In this document: piece after piece, positions 31,916 through 40,580 of the stretch
Position numbering within the stretch: the stretch's first letter is position 1
Layout of the letters: each line of letters begins with the position of its first letter
NCBI RefSeq assembly: GCF_001424645.1
Contig: NZ_LMQR01000001.1
Span: forward strand, 1,414,699 to 1,478,698
DNA length: 64,000 bases
Source of the DNA: Frigoribacterium sp. Leaf415
Lineage (GTDB): Bacteria > Actinomycetota > Actinomycetes > Actinomycetales > Microbacteriaceae
Direction of reading: 5' to 3'
The notes under the pieces: generated by a model
Database searches by the model: none
Told to the model about the DNA's origin: nothing
Seen by the model: only the letters and a program-made list of their open reading frames with translations
Made by a program: the position numbers and the translations under genes

Positions 31916-32277
31916 TTCTTCACCGTTTCCTCGCTGCCATCTTTTCTCGCAAGTTCGAGCAGAGCCTCGCGCACCTCTCGAGACGGCGGGAGGTTTTCGC
32001 GAAGCTCCGGAAACCCATGGTAAGACACGCCTGGATTCGTGGGGCTTGCCCTGTAAACGACGCCGTCCAACACGGCGTAGATACGGGTTGGAAAGTCCCG
32101 CGATCGTTTTGGTCGGTAGAACTCGAATCCGTTGTTTAGGAGGGCGGTAATGGTGGCAAGAGAAAGATTCGCGGGGCACTTCGAGACTTTAATTCCGTAT
32201 TCAATCGTGAAGCCGGCCGTGTTCTTACTCCAGTGATGTTTCCTCTTTGGGTCTTCATCAGTCTCGTATACCCACAT
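31903..32277 (-). CDS. Small protein coupled to ImmA/IrrE peptidase, unknown
   Basis: 124 residues from ATG 32277 with GGAAAG upstream. I do not recognise a family. It begins MWVYETDEDPKRKHHWSKNT, is basic in the middle (FYRPKRSRDFPTRIYAV) and ends in a charged helix (SREVREALLELARKDGSEET). No signal or membrane segment. The 13-base overlap with the peptidase gene and shared base composition suggest a two-gene module, such as toxin with regulator or defence pair. Function cannot be assigned. Confidence 0.7.
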   Translation of the reverse strand: MWVYETDEDPKRKHHWSKNTAGFTIEYGIKVSKCPANLSLATITALLNNGFEFYRPKRSRDFPTRIYAVLDGVVYRASPTNPGVSYHGFPELRENLPPSREVREALLELARKDGSEETVKKWLK

Positions 32278-33121
32278 TTATGACTTGCTTTCCCCATGTC
32301 AATGGCCGGATTCTTTTCGACGGGCGCGGGCCATGACCGAATCGATCACCAACACCTGTGACGGCAGTCTATTCGACAATGTTCGTTGTAGACGATCCGC
32401 GCCAAAACCACCTACCAGTCTGTGCCGCACGGAGCTCGTGTCGGACTTACTTTCTACAAAGCCGGAGTGGAAGCAGAACGGTCGTTGGAGTGAACCTAGC
32501 GCACAATATGGCCATCGCCGCCCTGGTCCACAGCACGGTTGTTATGACCCACCACGGCATTGGTTAGCCACTCGACACCCGGTACCGATGAAGCTCCGGG
32601 TGAAAACATGCTTGACAGCAGCCGGTGCCGCTACAGGCGCTCCATGCACCTCGGACTTTATGGACATAAAGTCATGCACCTGCTTACCCCCGTCGTTAGC
32701 ACGCCCCGGGCCGATTCGCCGGCACCACCAGCTGGTCCGGTTGTCCGCGTCAATCTGCATTGCGGCAAAGCTACTCGAGGACAGGTGCTGGCTGGCGCTC
32801 GATCGCGCAGGGGTGTGGGCAGGTTCGTCAAGGGATGACCGATGGACAGTTTCAGAACGTGTTGGATGCCATCACGTTTTGACAGAAGGTCTGCGGCGGC
32901 CTAGCGCGGTACAACACCTCCGATTGCCTCCATCCGTGACTAACCACTCGTGACCGCTGGCCAGCCCCAAACCGGTGGTGACACCCCGTCGACTGAACAG
33001 TCGTGCCGACCGCCGCGCCGACGCTCCTCTCGGCTACGTCGGCTCCGTGCCTGAAGAGAGTAGAGACCATTCGATCGGAGCAGGCTCAGAGACCACGCTC
33101 GACGAGACCTCGAGAAGATGA
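32278..33121. other. 844-base region without a credible gene
   Basis: Short frames in all six phases look random. The base composition is intermediate and patchy, unlike both the core and the island genes. It may be decayed mobile or gene remnants; I saw no terminal inverted repeats or transposase motif. Confidence 0.4.
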
Positions 33122-34147
33122 ATGTCGGAGGTGCTGCCTATAGTGGTCCTAGTCCTTCAGCCAGGAAAACAGATAGGTAAGTCTTTGTCACCCTCTCTCC
33201 GAGTAGCTTCATTTTTCGCCGGCATAGGCGGCTTTGACCTCGGATTCGAGCGATCCGGGATGAAAACGGTTTGGCAGTGCGAAATCAAAGATTTCTGTAC
33301 TGACGTTCTTGAACGACACTGGCCAGAAGTTCCACGGAAACGAGACATTAGGGATGTGCAGCCCAAGGACATCCCAGAAGCCGACGTATGGGCTGGCGGA
33401 TTTCCATGCCAAGACATCTCACTAGCACGAATGGGCCCAAGGAGCGGACTTAATGGCAATCAATCAGGACTCTTCTTCGAGTTTGCTCGGCTACTTGAAG
33501 CGCGTCGCCCCGAAGTTGTCGTCATCGAGAACGTTGCGGGTCTCCTCTCTTCCAACCAAGGACGAGATTTCGGACTTGTCATTCGAACGCTGGCCGACCT
33601 CGGGTATGGCGTGGCGTGGCGAGTTCTTGACAGTAGACACTTCGGCATCCCCCAGAGTCGAACGCGAGTCTTCATTGTCGGAACTCTTGGAAAACCAGCG
33701 GCCGCCGCAGCGGTACTTTTTGAGCCAGAATGCGGCGATCGGGATTCTGAGAAGAGCCGATCGAATGGGCCGAAACCTGTTTCCCCCTTTGCGATCAGCG
33801 TTGGAGACGCTCAGCGGGGATTCGTCAAGAAACTCGCCCATTGCCTCTATGCTGAGTCTGCCCGCCACACAGGCACAGACTGGTCCCGAAACTACGTCTC
33901 TTATCCTGAAGGAAAAGTCCGAAGATTGACGCCCCTTGAAGCTGAGCGTCTCCAGGGATTCCCTGACGGCTGGACAGATCTTCCGGACTCAATTCGGGAC
34001 ATTGAAAAAAGAGATTCAGCTCGGTATCATGCTTGCGGTAACGCCGTGACAGTTAATGTCATTGAGTGGATTGGTAGTCGCCTAGTTGGTGCAATCCGAA
34101 ACAGTTCCGAGACTTCGATTTCCTCCTCTGTCAAGTCGATAGCCTAA
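33122..34147 (+). CDS. DNA (cytosine-5) methyltransferase
   Basis: 341 residues from ATG 33122 (GAGAAG upstream). Canonical motifs in order: I FFAGIGGFDLGFERSG (about 30), IV GGFPCQDIS with the catalytic Cys (about 95), VI VIENVAGLL, VIII GIPQSRTRVFIVG, IX RLTPLEAERLQGFPDGWT and X CGNAVTVNVIEWIG. The target-recognition region between VIII and IX is short (about 75 residues), typical of a simple type II enzyme. It is convergent with the HNH nuclease gene and is probably its protective partner. A+T-rich codons mark it as acquired. Confidence 0.93.
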   Translation: MSEVLPIVVLVLQPGKQIGKSLSPSLRVASFFAGIGGFDLGFERSGMKTVWQCEIKDFCTDVLERHWPEVPRKRDIRDVQPKDIPEADVWAGGFPCQDISLARMGPRSGLNGNQSGLFFEFARLLEARRPEVVVIENVAGLLSSNQGRDFGLVIRTLADLGYGVAWRVLDSRHFGIPQSRTRVFIVGTLGKPAAAAAVLFEPECGDRDSEKSRSNGPKPVSPFAISVGDAQRGFVKKLAHCLYAESARHTGTDWSRNYVSYPEGKVRRLTPLEAERLQGFPDGWTDLPDSIRDIEKRDSARYHACGNAVTVNVIEWIGSRLVGAIRNSSETSISSSVKSIA

Positions 34148-34163
34148 TCGTCACATTTATTTC

Positions 34164-35354
34164 TTAAGCACGCTCGTAAAGAATGTCTAAATAGATGCGA
34201 CTGGGTCGGTCCGACTTGCGCTTAGGTAGGAACTGGGGAGGCACAAACCCACAAACGCTTTCCAATTCTCGCAACGTTCGCTCATCTTCACGAAGCAGTA
34301 GTTCGGCGTCAGGTACAAGCGAAATGACATAATCGGTTCCATCCGATCGAAGCTCAAGAATGTGGCTGTCAAAAGCCCAGTGATGCAATTTGCAAAGGAT
34401 CATCCCGTTTTGAACTACGTCTAATTCATAGTTTCCGTACGGTAAAATATGAGCCGCGTCAACGCCCGGAAGCATTCGCCCCGGGTGACCCGGTGCCCGG
34501 AAGCCGCACATGAGGCAGCGAGAGTTGTAGACACGCCGAAGTTGCTCCTTGAACCGCACTGACGCTGACGACCGTATTCTTCGAGCACGATAGATATGCT
34601 CGGACCGCAACTTGATCTCCGGTACTTCTTGGCTGATCTCGACGGGGGTTGGTATTCCGACCTGGTCGCTACTTAGGCCCGCCAGATACTCAAGCCTAGG
34701 CAGTGGATCGCTTTCGCTAAGGTACTCATCGTCAGTGGCCGTCAACTCTTCTATTATTCTGCGAACAACGAGCTCATCTTGCTTTGTTACAGGCGCGTCC
34801 GTTTCGAAGAAGCGAGCTTGAGAAGCTATGAGAGCATCCAAATCGCCAGGAAGGCTCCTAGTCCGCTCATGAAGACGAGCTAGACGGCTGATTCTCTCGC
34901 CCACATCGATTTCCTCGTGGGGTGCCCCAACACCAATATCGCCCGAGCGCGCCAACAGACGAGTTGGCTTAATTAATGCGGAGCCTAAGTCGCTGCGTAT
35001 ATATTCGAAAGAGAAGTCAAGAATATACCTATCCTGAAGTAAGATAGGCAGAGCCTGAGAAACTTGTCTTTCATCGCGCGCATTTCTTGGCAGCAGAAGT
35101 AGCGTTGCGAGTTGACGAGCTAAGTGGGGAAAATGCAAGTTCATTAGGCGCAAGCGCCTTTTGCCACCCTGATTGGTAAGTTGAACCGACGTCCGCTTTT
35201 CTAGGGATGGAAACGAGAATAGGAATTCTCGCCCGATGAAATCGGCGGCATTGATAGGGCCCTGCCTGCCTACCAGCTCGTATTCACCCCTGCCGCCACT
35301 GGGCATTTTTCGAATTTGCAGGCCATCCATTCCTACCTGCGGAGAATTACTCAT
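34164..35354 (-). CDS. HNH endonuclease, probable type II restriction enzyme
   Basis: 396 residues. The C-terminal third has the HNH/zinc pattern: RVYNSRCLMCGFRAPG, VDAAHILPYGNYELDVVQNG and MILCKLHHWAFDSH, that is CxxC, then A-H, N-G, C-x2-H-H. The N-terminal 250 residues are unrecognised and could bind DNA (GREFLFSFPSLEKRTSVQL, LHFPHLARQLATLLLLPR). Convergent with the cytosine methyltransferase gene 16 bases away, with the same low G+C, which supports an R-M pair. The recognition sequence cannot be read from the protein. Confidence 0.82.
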   Translation of the reverse strand: MSNSPQVGMDGLQIRKMPSGGRGEYELVGRQGPINAADFIGREFLFSFPSLEKRTSVQLTNQGGKRRLRLMNLHFPHLARQLATLLLLPRNARDERQVSQALPILLQDRYILDFSFEYIRSDLGSALIKPTRLLARSGDIGVGAPHEEIDVGERISRLARLHERTRSLPGDLDALIASQARFFETDAPVTKQDELVVRRIIEELTATDDEYLSESDPLPRLEYLAGLSSDQVGIPTPVEISQEVPEIKLRSEHIYRARRIRSSASVRFKEQLRRVYNSRCLMCGFRAPGHPGRMLPGVDAAHILPYGNYELDVVQNGMILCKLHHWAFDSHILELRSDGTDYVISLVPDAELLLREDERTLRELESVCGFVPPQFLPKRKSDRPSRIYLDILYERA

Positions 35355-35649
35355 AGTTCATGCTAGTTGGGCTAACAGTTTCGTCACAACCAATTGACCC
35401 TTAGTTTCAAGGTCAAATTTTGCCGCCCCACAGCCACAAGCCGAATTTGGAGAAGTCTTCCTAGAATTGCAAGCCACCAAATGGTGTCTTCTAGGTTTTC
35501 GCCTCGGGCGTTTAACGTCGACCCTATTCCCGATTCGCGGCGATCAGCGCACGACTGAACCAAGACAAGCGTTGCGGCGACGATAACCTGGAACGCCTAA
35601 AAAGCAGCATTATCATGCCCAAGCTTCTGCACGACATTCCTATGTTCCA
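35355..35649. other. A+T-rich spacer between island and tRNA-Pro
   Basis: No gene seen. The promoter of the HNH gene should lie at its left end. The right end abuts the 3' end of tRNA-Pro, a common integration point. I found no clear repeat of the tRNA 3' end elsewhere in the window. Confidence 0.4.
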
Positions 35650-35726
<77 letters not shown>

Positions 35727-35980
35727 AGATCCGAGTTCGAATTGCAACCCAGGTCTTGGTGTTGCCCCGACCGAGGCAACCCCACAACTATAGCCGATGA
35801 ATGGGGGTGCCTGAGACCGGCCACGGACGAGGGCGGCCCGGCGGGCAAGACGAGCCACGACCCGGCGGCAACCACGGGGACGGGCGACGACGACAGGCCG
35901 ACACCACGCGACCGCGGGGCGGACCGAACGGAGTGTTTCGCCCCGTTACACCCGCCGCCCCGGCAGACCACGCACGCACC

Positions 35981-35986
35981 TACCGT
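35981..35986 (+). promoter_or_regulatory. -10 box for leaderless ABC ATPase gene
   Basis: TACCGT followed by 6 bases and the ATG at 35993; no ribosome site is visible. Confidence 0.45.
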
Positions 35987-35992
35987 CGTGAC

Positions 35993-36970
35993 ATGCCCAC
36001 CTCGACGACCCGCGCCTCCTCGGCTCTGCCGATCCGTCTGCGCGGCGTCGGGAGGCGCTTCGGCGAGCGCCCCGTCCTCCACGCCCTCGACCTGGACGTG
36101 ACGGCCGGCGAGATCATCGCCATCGTCGGCCCCTCCGGCTGCGGCAAGTCGACCCTGCTGCGCCAGGTGGGTGGCCTTGACCAGCCCGATGCCGGCACCG
36201 TCGACATCGACGACTCCCCCACCCGGCCCACCGACCAACGCTGCGCCATCGCGTTCCAGGAGCCGCGCCTCCTGCCCTGGCGCACCCTCCGCCAGAACGT
36301 CGAACTCGGTCTGCCGAAAGGTGAGCGAGGCAGCAAACCAGACAAGGCCGCAGGCCACGCCCGCATCACCGAACTGCTCGACCTCGTCGGACTCGGCAGC
36401 TCGGCCGGCCTCCGCCCCCGCCAGGTGTCCGGAGGCATGGCCCAACGCACCTCCCTCGCCCGCGCCCTCGCCCGGGCCCCCAAAGTGCTGCTGCTCGACG
36501 AACCGTTCGGAGCCCTCGACGCCCTCACCCGCCTCCGCATGCACGACCTGCTGCTCGACATCCACCGCGCCGAACCCACCACCGTCCTGCTCGTCACCCA
36601 CGACGTCGACGAAGCCCTCTACCTCGCCGATCGCATCGTCGTCCTCGCCGACCTCTCGCAGCAGCAGTCCGCCGGCACCACGGGCGCGGCCGTCGCTACC
36701 GCAGGAGGCGCGGCGCACGCCGACACCGCAGCGGGAGCCCACAGCATCCAGCGCATCGTCACCGTGCCCGGCGACCGACCCCGTGACCGCGACGACCCCG
36801 CCCTGGCCGAGCTGCGCCTCCAGCTGCTCGCCGACCTCGGCGTCCACCGCGTCCACGCCGGCAACTCGACGACCCGCGCGCTGACCGCGACGACCGCCGA
36901 CGCATACGCCGGTACCAAGACCGCATCCGACCACCGCACCGCCCCCGACAGCACGGAGACGAACCGATGA
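35993..36970 (+). CDS. ssuB: Sulfonate/nitrate/taurine-type ABC importer ATPase
   Basis: 325 residues. Walker A is GPSGCGKST, the signature is VSGGMAQRTSLARALA and Walker B is VLLLDEPFGALD, followed by LLVTHDVDEALYLADRI: the SsuB/TauB/NrtD pattern. An Ala/Thr-rich C-terminal extension of about 90 residues is unusual in length. The N-terminus contains an exact dispersed motif (36006-36018, TTRASS) and near copies occur later. ATGA overlap with the binding-protein gene. Aliphatic sulfonate is the most likely cargo; nitrate or other small anions cannot be excluded. Confidence 0.88.
   Translation: MPTSTTRASSALPIRLRGVGRRFGERPVLHALDLDVTAGEIIAIVGPSGCGKSTLLRQVGGLDQPDAGTVDIDDSPTRPTDQRCAIAFQEPRLLPWRTLRQNVELGLPKGERGSKPDKAAGHARITELLDLVGLGSSAGLRPRQVSGGMAQRTSLARALARAPKVLLLDEPFGALDALTRLRMHDLLLDIHRAEPTTVLLVTHDVDEALYLADRIVVLADLSQQQSAGTTGAAVATAGGAAHADTAAGAHSIQRIVTVPGDRPRDRDDPALAELRLQLLADLGVHRVHAGNSTTRALTATTADAYAGTKTASDHRTAPDSTETNR
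36006..36018 (-). repeat. Dispersed 13-base motif in ssuB N-terminus
   Basis: Exact GACCCGCGCCTCC read as TRASS at residues 6-10. First exact copy after the island. Confidence 0.85.
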
Positions 36971-38028
36971 CCTTTCGCACCTCCCCCACCACCCGCACCC
37001 GCGCCTCCTGGGCCGGCGGTCTCGCCCTCGCCGCGGCGAGCGCCCTCCTCCTCACCGGCTGCGTCGCGGGTGAGGACGCTGGCACCGGCTCGGCCGACGC
37101 GGCAGGCACCGGCGCGAGCGACGGCGAGTGGTCGACCGACACCCTCGACATCGACTTCGCGACCTACAACCCGCTCAGCCTCGTCGTGAAGGACCAGGGC
37201 TACCTCGAGGACGCCCTCGGCGACGGAGTCACCGTCAACTGGACCCAGTCGGCCGGCTCGAACAAGGCCAACGAGCTGCTGCGCGCCGGAGCGGTCGACG
37301 TCGGCTCGACCGCTGGCTCGGCCGCGCTGCTCGCCCGCTCGAACGGCTCCCCCATCAAGACGATCGACGTGTACTCGCAGCCCGAGTGGTCGGCGCTCGT
37401 CGTCCCGGGCGACTCGACCATCACCGACGTCGAAGGCCTGCGCGGCAAGACGATCGCGGCCACCAGCGGCACCGACCCGTACTTCTTCCTGCTGCAGGCA
37501 CTCGACCAGGCCGGGCTGAGCGCGTCGGACGTGACGATCCAGAACCTGCAGCACGCCGACGGACGCGCCGCCCTCGAGAACGGCAGCGTCGACGCCTGGT
37601 CCGGACTCGACCCGATCATGGCCGCGAGCGAGGCCGAGTCGGGCACCAAGCTGCTCTACCGCAATGTGGACTTCCTCAGCTACGGGTTCCTCAACGCGAC
37701 CGAGTCGTTCCTCGAGGCGTCGCCCGACGTCGCGCAGGTCGTCGTCGACTCGTACGAGAAGGCCCGCGCCTGGGCGCTCGAGAACCCGGACGAGACCGCC
37801 GCCATCCTGGCGAAGGCCGCCGCGATCGACCCCGCCGTCGCCACCACGGTGATCGACCGCACCCACCTCGACATCGACCCCGCCCCCGGAGCCGACCAGC
37901 AGGCCGTCCTCTCGACCGTCGGCCCGATCCTCGTCGAGTCCGGCGACGTCCCCTCGCAGGACGACGTCGACGCCGCCCTCGACTCGCTCTTCGACGACTC
38001 GTACGCCAAGGCCGCGTCGACCTCGTGA
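36967..38028 (+). CDS. ssuA: Sulfonate/nitrate/taurine-type solute-binding lipoprotein
   Basis: 353 residues. The signal peptide has a lipobox LTGC near residue 35; just before it is a one-mismatch dispersed motif (36997-37009) giving TRAS. The mature protein shows the SsuA pattern YNPLSLVVKDQGYLEDALGD, ELLRAGAVDVGSTAGSAALL, then LRGKTIAATSGTDPYFFLLQAL and SVDAWSGLDPIMA. It binds the substrate outside and delivers it to SsuC. Gene order is ssuB-ssuA-ssuC, each overlapping the next by four bases. Confidence 0.88.
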   Translation: MTFRTSPTTRTRASWAGGLALAAASALLLTGCVAGEDAGTGSADAAGTGASDGEWSTDTLDIDFATYNPLSLVVKDQGYLEDALGDGVTVNWTQSAGSNKANELLRAGAVDVGSTAGSAALLARSNGSPIKTIDVYSQPEWSALVVPGDSTITDVEGLRGKTIAATSGTDPYFFLLQALDQAGLSASDVTIQNLQHADGRAALENGSVDAWSGLDPIMAASEAESGTKLLYRNVDFLSYGFLNATESFLEASPDVAQVVVDSYEKARAWALENPDETAAILAKAAAIDPAVATTVIDRTHLDIDPAPGADQQAVLSTVGPILVESGDVPSQDDVDAALDSLFDDSYAKAASTS

Positions 38029-39047
38029 GCGACAACCTCAGCGGCCGTGAGGCGGACGCCCGCCAGGCCGTCCGCTCGGAAGCGACGCGCGGCTCGGGCA
38101 CCGTCGTCGACGGAGCCCGGCGCGGCGACGTCACACACGCCGTGACCGGCACCCCCCTCGAGGAGGCGCGGGTCGCGTCCGACGCGCACCGCGCCTCCTC
38201 GTCAGGACCGCAGGAGGCGCGGGTCGCGGAGAACGGACGCCGCGCCTCCTCGACCGGGTCGACCGCGCCGCGACGCCCGGGCACCCCGGGCGCGACCCCT
38301 CCCCCCCGCCTGGCACTGCTCGGGGTGCTCGTGCCGGCCGCCGTGCTCGCCGCCTGGGTGCTCGCCACCACCGTCGGCGGAGTGCCCTCGTACCGTCTGC
38401 CGTCCCCCGCGGACGTGGTGCGGGCAGGAGTGGACCTCGCCGCCACGGGTCAGCTCGGCCTCTACGTCGCCATCTCGGTGCAGCGGGTGCTGATCGGGTT
38501 CGTGGTCGGATCGGTGATCGGGCTGGTCGTCGGCGCCGTCGTCGGGCTGTCGCGGGTGGGCGAAGCGCTGCTCGCCCCGTCGATCGCGGCCGTGCGCGCG
38601 GTGCCGTCGCTGGCCTGGGTGCCACTACTGATCCTGTATCTCGGCATCGGCGAGGACTCGAAGGTGACGTTGATCGCGATCGGCGCGGCCTTCCCGGTGT
38701 TCACCACGGTCGCGGGGTCGCTGCGGCACGTCGACCCGCAGCTCGTCGAGGCCGGACGCGCCTACGGCCTACGGCGGGTGTCGCTCTTCACCCGGGTGCA
38801 GCTGCCGGCCGTGCTGCCGTCGCTCGTGTCGGGACTGCGGCTCGCGCTGGCGCAGGCGTGGCTGTTCCTGGTCGCGGCCGAGCTGATCGCGTCGTCGATG
38901 GGCCTCGGCTTCCTGCTGACCGAGTCGCAGTCGAACGGACGCGTCGACCGGATCTTCCTCGCCATCGTGCTGCTGGCGCTGCTCGGGACGCTGAGCGACA
39001 CCGTGCTGAACGTGGTGCAGCGCGTGGCGCTGCGGCGCTGGCGGTAG
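38025..39047 (+). CDS. ssuC: Sulfonate/nitrate/taurine-type ABC permease
   Basis: 340 residues from GTG 38025 (GTGA overlap). Residues 1-95 are a long disordered head made largely from four dispersed motifs in alternating orientation (EEARVAS, HRASSSG, QEARVAE, RRASSTG). Membrane segments start near residue 100 (LALLGVLVPAAVLAAWVLATT). The SsuC core includes LYVAISVQRVLIGFVVGSVIG, AVRAVPSLAWVPLLILYLGI and the EAA loop VDPQLVEAGRAYGLRR. Such a head is not part of the normal permease. Confidence 0.88.
   Translation: MSDNLSGREADARQAVRSEATRGSGTVVDGARRGDVTHAVTGTPLEEARVASDAHRASSSGPQEARVAENGRRASSTGSTAPRRPGTPGATPPPRLALLGVLVPAAVLAAWVLATTVGGVPSYRLPSPADVVRAGVDLAATGQLGLYVAISVQRVLIGFVVGSVIGLVVGAVVGLSRVGEALLAPSIAAVRAVPSLAWVPLLILYLGIGEDSKVTLIAIGAAFPVFTTVAGSLRHVDPQLVEAGRAYGLRRVSLFTRVQLPAVLPSLVSGLRLALAQAWLFLVAAELIASSMGLGFLLTESQSNGRVDRIFLAIVLLALLGTLSDTVLNVVQRVALRRWR
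38162..38252. repeat. Cluster of four dispersed motifs in ssuC 5' end
   Basis: Exact forward copies at 38162-38174 and 38213-38225; inverted near copies (CGCGCCTCCTCG core) at about 38188-38200 and 38238-38252. Order is forward, reverse, forward, reverse within 91 bases. They form most of the extra N-terminal head of SsuC. Confidence 0.88.
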
Positions 39048-39083
39048 GTGCCGGGCGGCCGCGCCGCCCGCATCGCCCGCGTA

Positions 39084-39149
39084 CGACGCCAGGAAGTGGT
39101 CACCGCGCCAGGTTTAGTCCTGGCGCGGTGACCACTTCCCGGCGTCGTG
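39084..39149. repeat. Hairpin repeat, family C
   Basis: Arms of 30 bases (39084-39113 and 39120-39149) with one mismatch and a 6-base loop TTTAGT; inner arms GGTCACCGCGCCAGG / CCTGGCGCGGTGACC. Follows ssuC by 37 bases, but no T-run is next to it. Confidence 0.85.
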
Positions 39150-39161
39150 ACGCGCCCCGCC

Positions 39162-39223
39162 CCGCCACGAGGTAAACACGCCGCCACGAGATCGCGTGGC
39201 GGCGTGTTTACCTCGTGGCGGGA
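39162..39223. repeat. Hairpin repeat, family B, copy 1
   Basis: Perfect 28-base arms (39162-39189 and 39196-39223) around AGATCG. Outer arms CCGCCACGAGGTAAACACG / CGTGTTTACCTCGTGGCGG. Confidence 0.9.
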
Positions 39224-39266
39224 TGCAAGCCGACCCCCTGTCGTCCGCACCCCGCGCACCCTGCCC

Positions 39267-39279
39267 GACCCGCGCCTCC
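39267..39279 (-). repeat. Dispersed 13-base motif, intergenic
   Basis: Exact GACCCGCGCCTCC, about 20 bases beyond the 3' end of the MFS gene and 44 bases from hairpin B1. Confidence 0.85.
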
Positions 39280-39299
39280 TGCATTAAGCCCTGCCGCCC

Positions 39300-40526
39300 C
39301 TACGCCGCGACCCGCCCGCGCCGCTCCCGCCCGCGCATCACGACCACGACGGCCACCATCGCCGCGAGCGCCAGCCCGACGATCGCCGGGGCTCCGACGT
39401 CGACGGCGCTCTCGAGCCCTCCGCGGGTCGCTTGCGCGCCGAGCCACAGCGCGGTCGCCCCCTGCACCAGGTAGGCGACGAGGTAGACGGCCGACAACGT
39501 CCCGGCGCGGTGATGCTCCGGAGCGAACCGCGACACGATCCCCAGCCCCGACGCGAAGAACAGGCTGTAGCCGACCCCCGACAGCACGCAGAACGCCAGG
39601 AACAACCCCAACGACTGCTGTGCCGCAGCCAGCACGAGCGCCGTGAAGCTGAGCGCCGTCGCCACCGCGGCCACGACGACGGCGACGACCACCGGCACCC
39701 GTCGCGACGCCAGTGCCACCACGGCGATGACCACCATCGACAGGGCGATCACCGCACCGGTGACGAACGCGTTGTCGCTGCCGATCAAGGTCACGCCGAT
39801 CTCGGCTCCGAGCGAGAGCACGACCGCCCCCAGAGCGTAGGAGGCGCTGACACAGACGGCCGCGGCCCCCACGGCCCCGAGGAGCGCGCGCGGCACGCTC
39901 GGCCACCGTGGCCTCCAGCGCCCGGCCTGCTCGTCCCGGTCCCGCGGCAGCCGCCAGACGAGGACGAGCACGCCGACCTCGACGACGAGCAGCACCCAGT
40001 ACGTGAGGTGCAGCGGTTCGGGCGCGTACTGGACGAGCGCTCCCCCGAGCAGCGTCGCGAAGACGAGGCCGACGGCGGTGGAGGCGGTGCTGATGGCTCC
40101 GGTGCGGGCCGAGTTGACGGGCCCGGCGATGTCGATCATGGCGGCGGTGGCGGGGCTGAGCGACAGGCCGACGCCGAGGCCCATGAACGCGCGGCCGACC
40201 AGCACCCAGCCGACGTCCGGAGCCAACGCGAACAGCAGCACGCCCACGATCGACGCGCTCACGCCGAGCAGGATGCTCGCCCGCCGACCGATCGTGTCGC
40301 TGAGGCCGCCGAAGACTAGCAGCACGACGACGAGGACGAGCGGGTAGACGGCGAAGATCGCGGTCGTCACGAAGGGCGTCAGCTGCCAGTCCGTCGCGTA
40401 GAGCGGGTAGACCGGCGTCGCGGCGCCGCTCGTCCACAGGGCGAGGGCGAGGACGGAGGCGCAGGTCCAGAACGCGAGCCGGTCCGGCCCGGTCGGACGA
40501 ACGGACGCAGCGAGATCACGGGGCAT
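39300..40526 (-). CDS. MFS transporter (drug/H+ antiporter type)
   Basis: 408 residues, twelve predicted membrane segments. The loop 2-3 motif is GGLSDTIGRRASILLG and motif C-like GRAFMGLGVGLSLSPATAAM, both typical of exporter subfamilies. A cytoplasmic loop (LPRDRDEQAGRWRPRWPSVP) divides the two halves. It is divergent from an HxlR-type regulator with 54 bases between, so it is probably induced by the compound it exports. Start ATG follows TAGCGT by 7 bases, so likely leaderless. Confidence 0.9.
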   Translation of the reverse strand: MPRDLAASVRPTGPDRLAFWTCASVLALALWTSGAATPVYPLYATDWQLTPFVTTAIFAVYPLVLVVVLLVFGGLSDTIGRRASILLGVSASIVGVLLFALAPDVGWVLVGRAFMGLGVGLSLSPATAAMIDIAGPVNSARTGAISTASTAVGLVFATLLGGALVQYAPEPLHLTYWVLLVVEVGVLVLVWRLPRDRDEQAGRWRPRWPSVPRALLGAVGAAAVCVSASYALGAVVLSLGAEIGVTLIGSDNAFVTGAVIALSMVVIAVVALASRRVPVVVAVVVAAVATALSFTALVLAAAQQSLGLFLAFCVLSGVGYSLFFASGLGIVSRFAPEHHRAGTLSAVYLVAYLVQGATALWLGAQATRGGLESAVDVGAPAIVGLALAAMVAVVVVMRGRERRGRVAA

Positions 40527-40533
40527 GACGGCG

Positions 40534-40539
40534 ACGCTA
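40534..40539 (-). promoter_or_regulatory. -10 box for leaderless MFS gene
   Basis: Read leftward TAGCGT, 7 bases before the ATG at 40526. Confidence 0.5.
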
Positions 40540-40558
40540 GCACCCTGGATACGAAAAG

Positions 40559-40574
40559 CCTACCGAGGTAGGGT
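40559..40574. promoter_or_regulatory. Palindromic operator over hxlR-type promoter
   Basis: CCTACC-ga-GGTAGG (40559-40572) overlaps the rightward -10 box TAGGGT (40569-40574), which lies 6 bases before the ATG at 40581. Binding there would repress the regulator and could control the divergent MFS gene. Confidence 0.55.
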
Positions 40575-40580
40575 GTCGGC

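Noticed and set aside
35809..35826. GGGGGTGCCTGAGACC upstream of ssuB looked like the start of a TPP riboswitch
   Set aside because: The second conserved half (a CTGAT...GG...ATGCCAGCG-like segment) is absent and the operon is not thiamine-related.
38162..38252. Motif cluster as a CRISPR array
   Set aside because: Units are 13 bases, in alternating orientation, with irregular gaps inside a coding gene; no cas genes are present.
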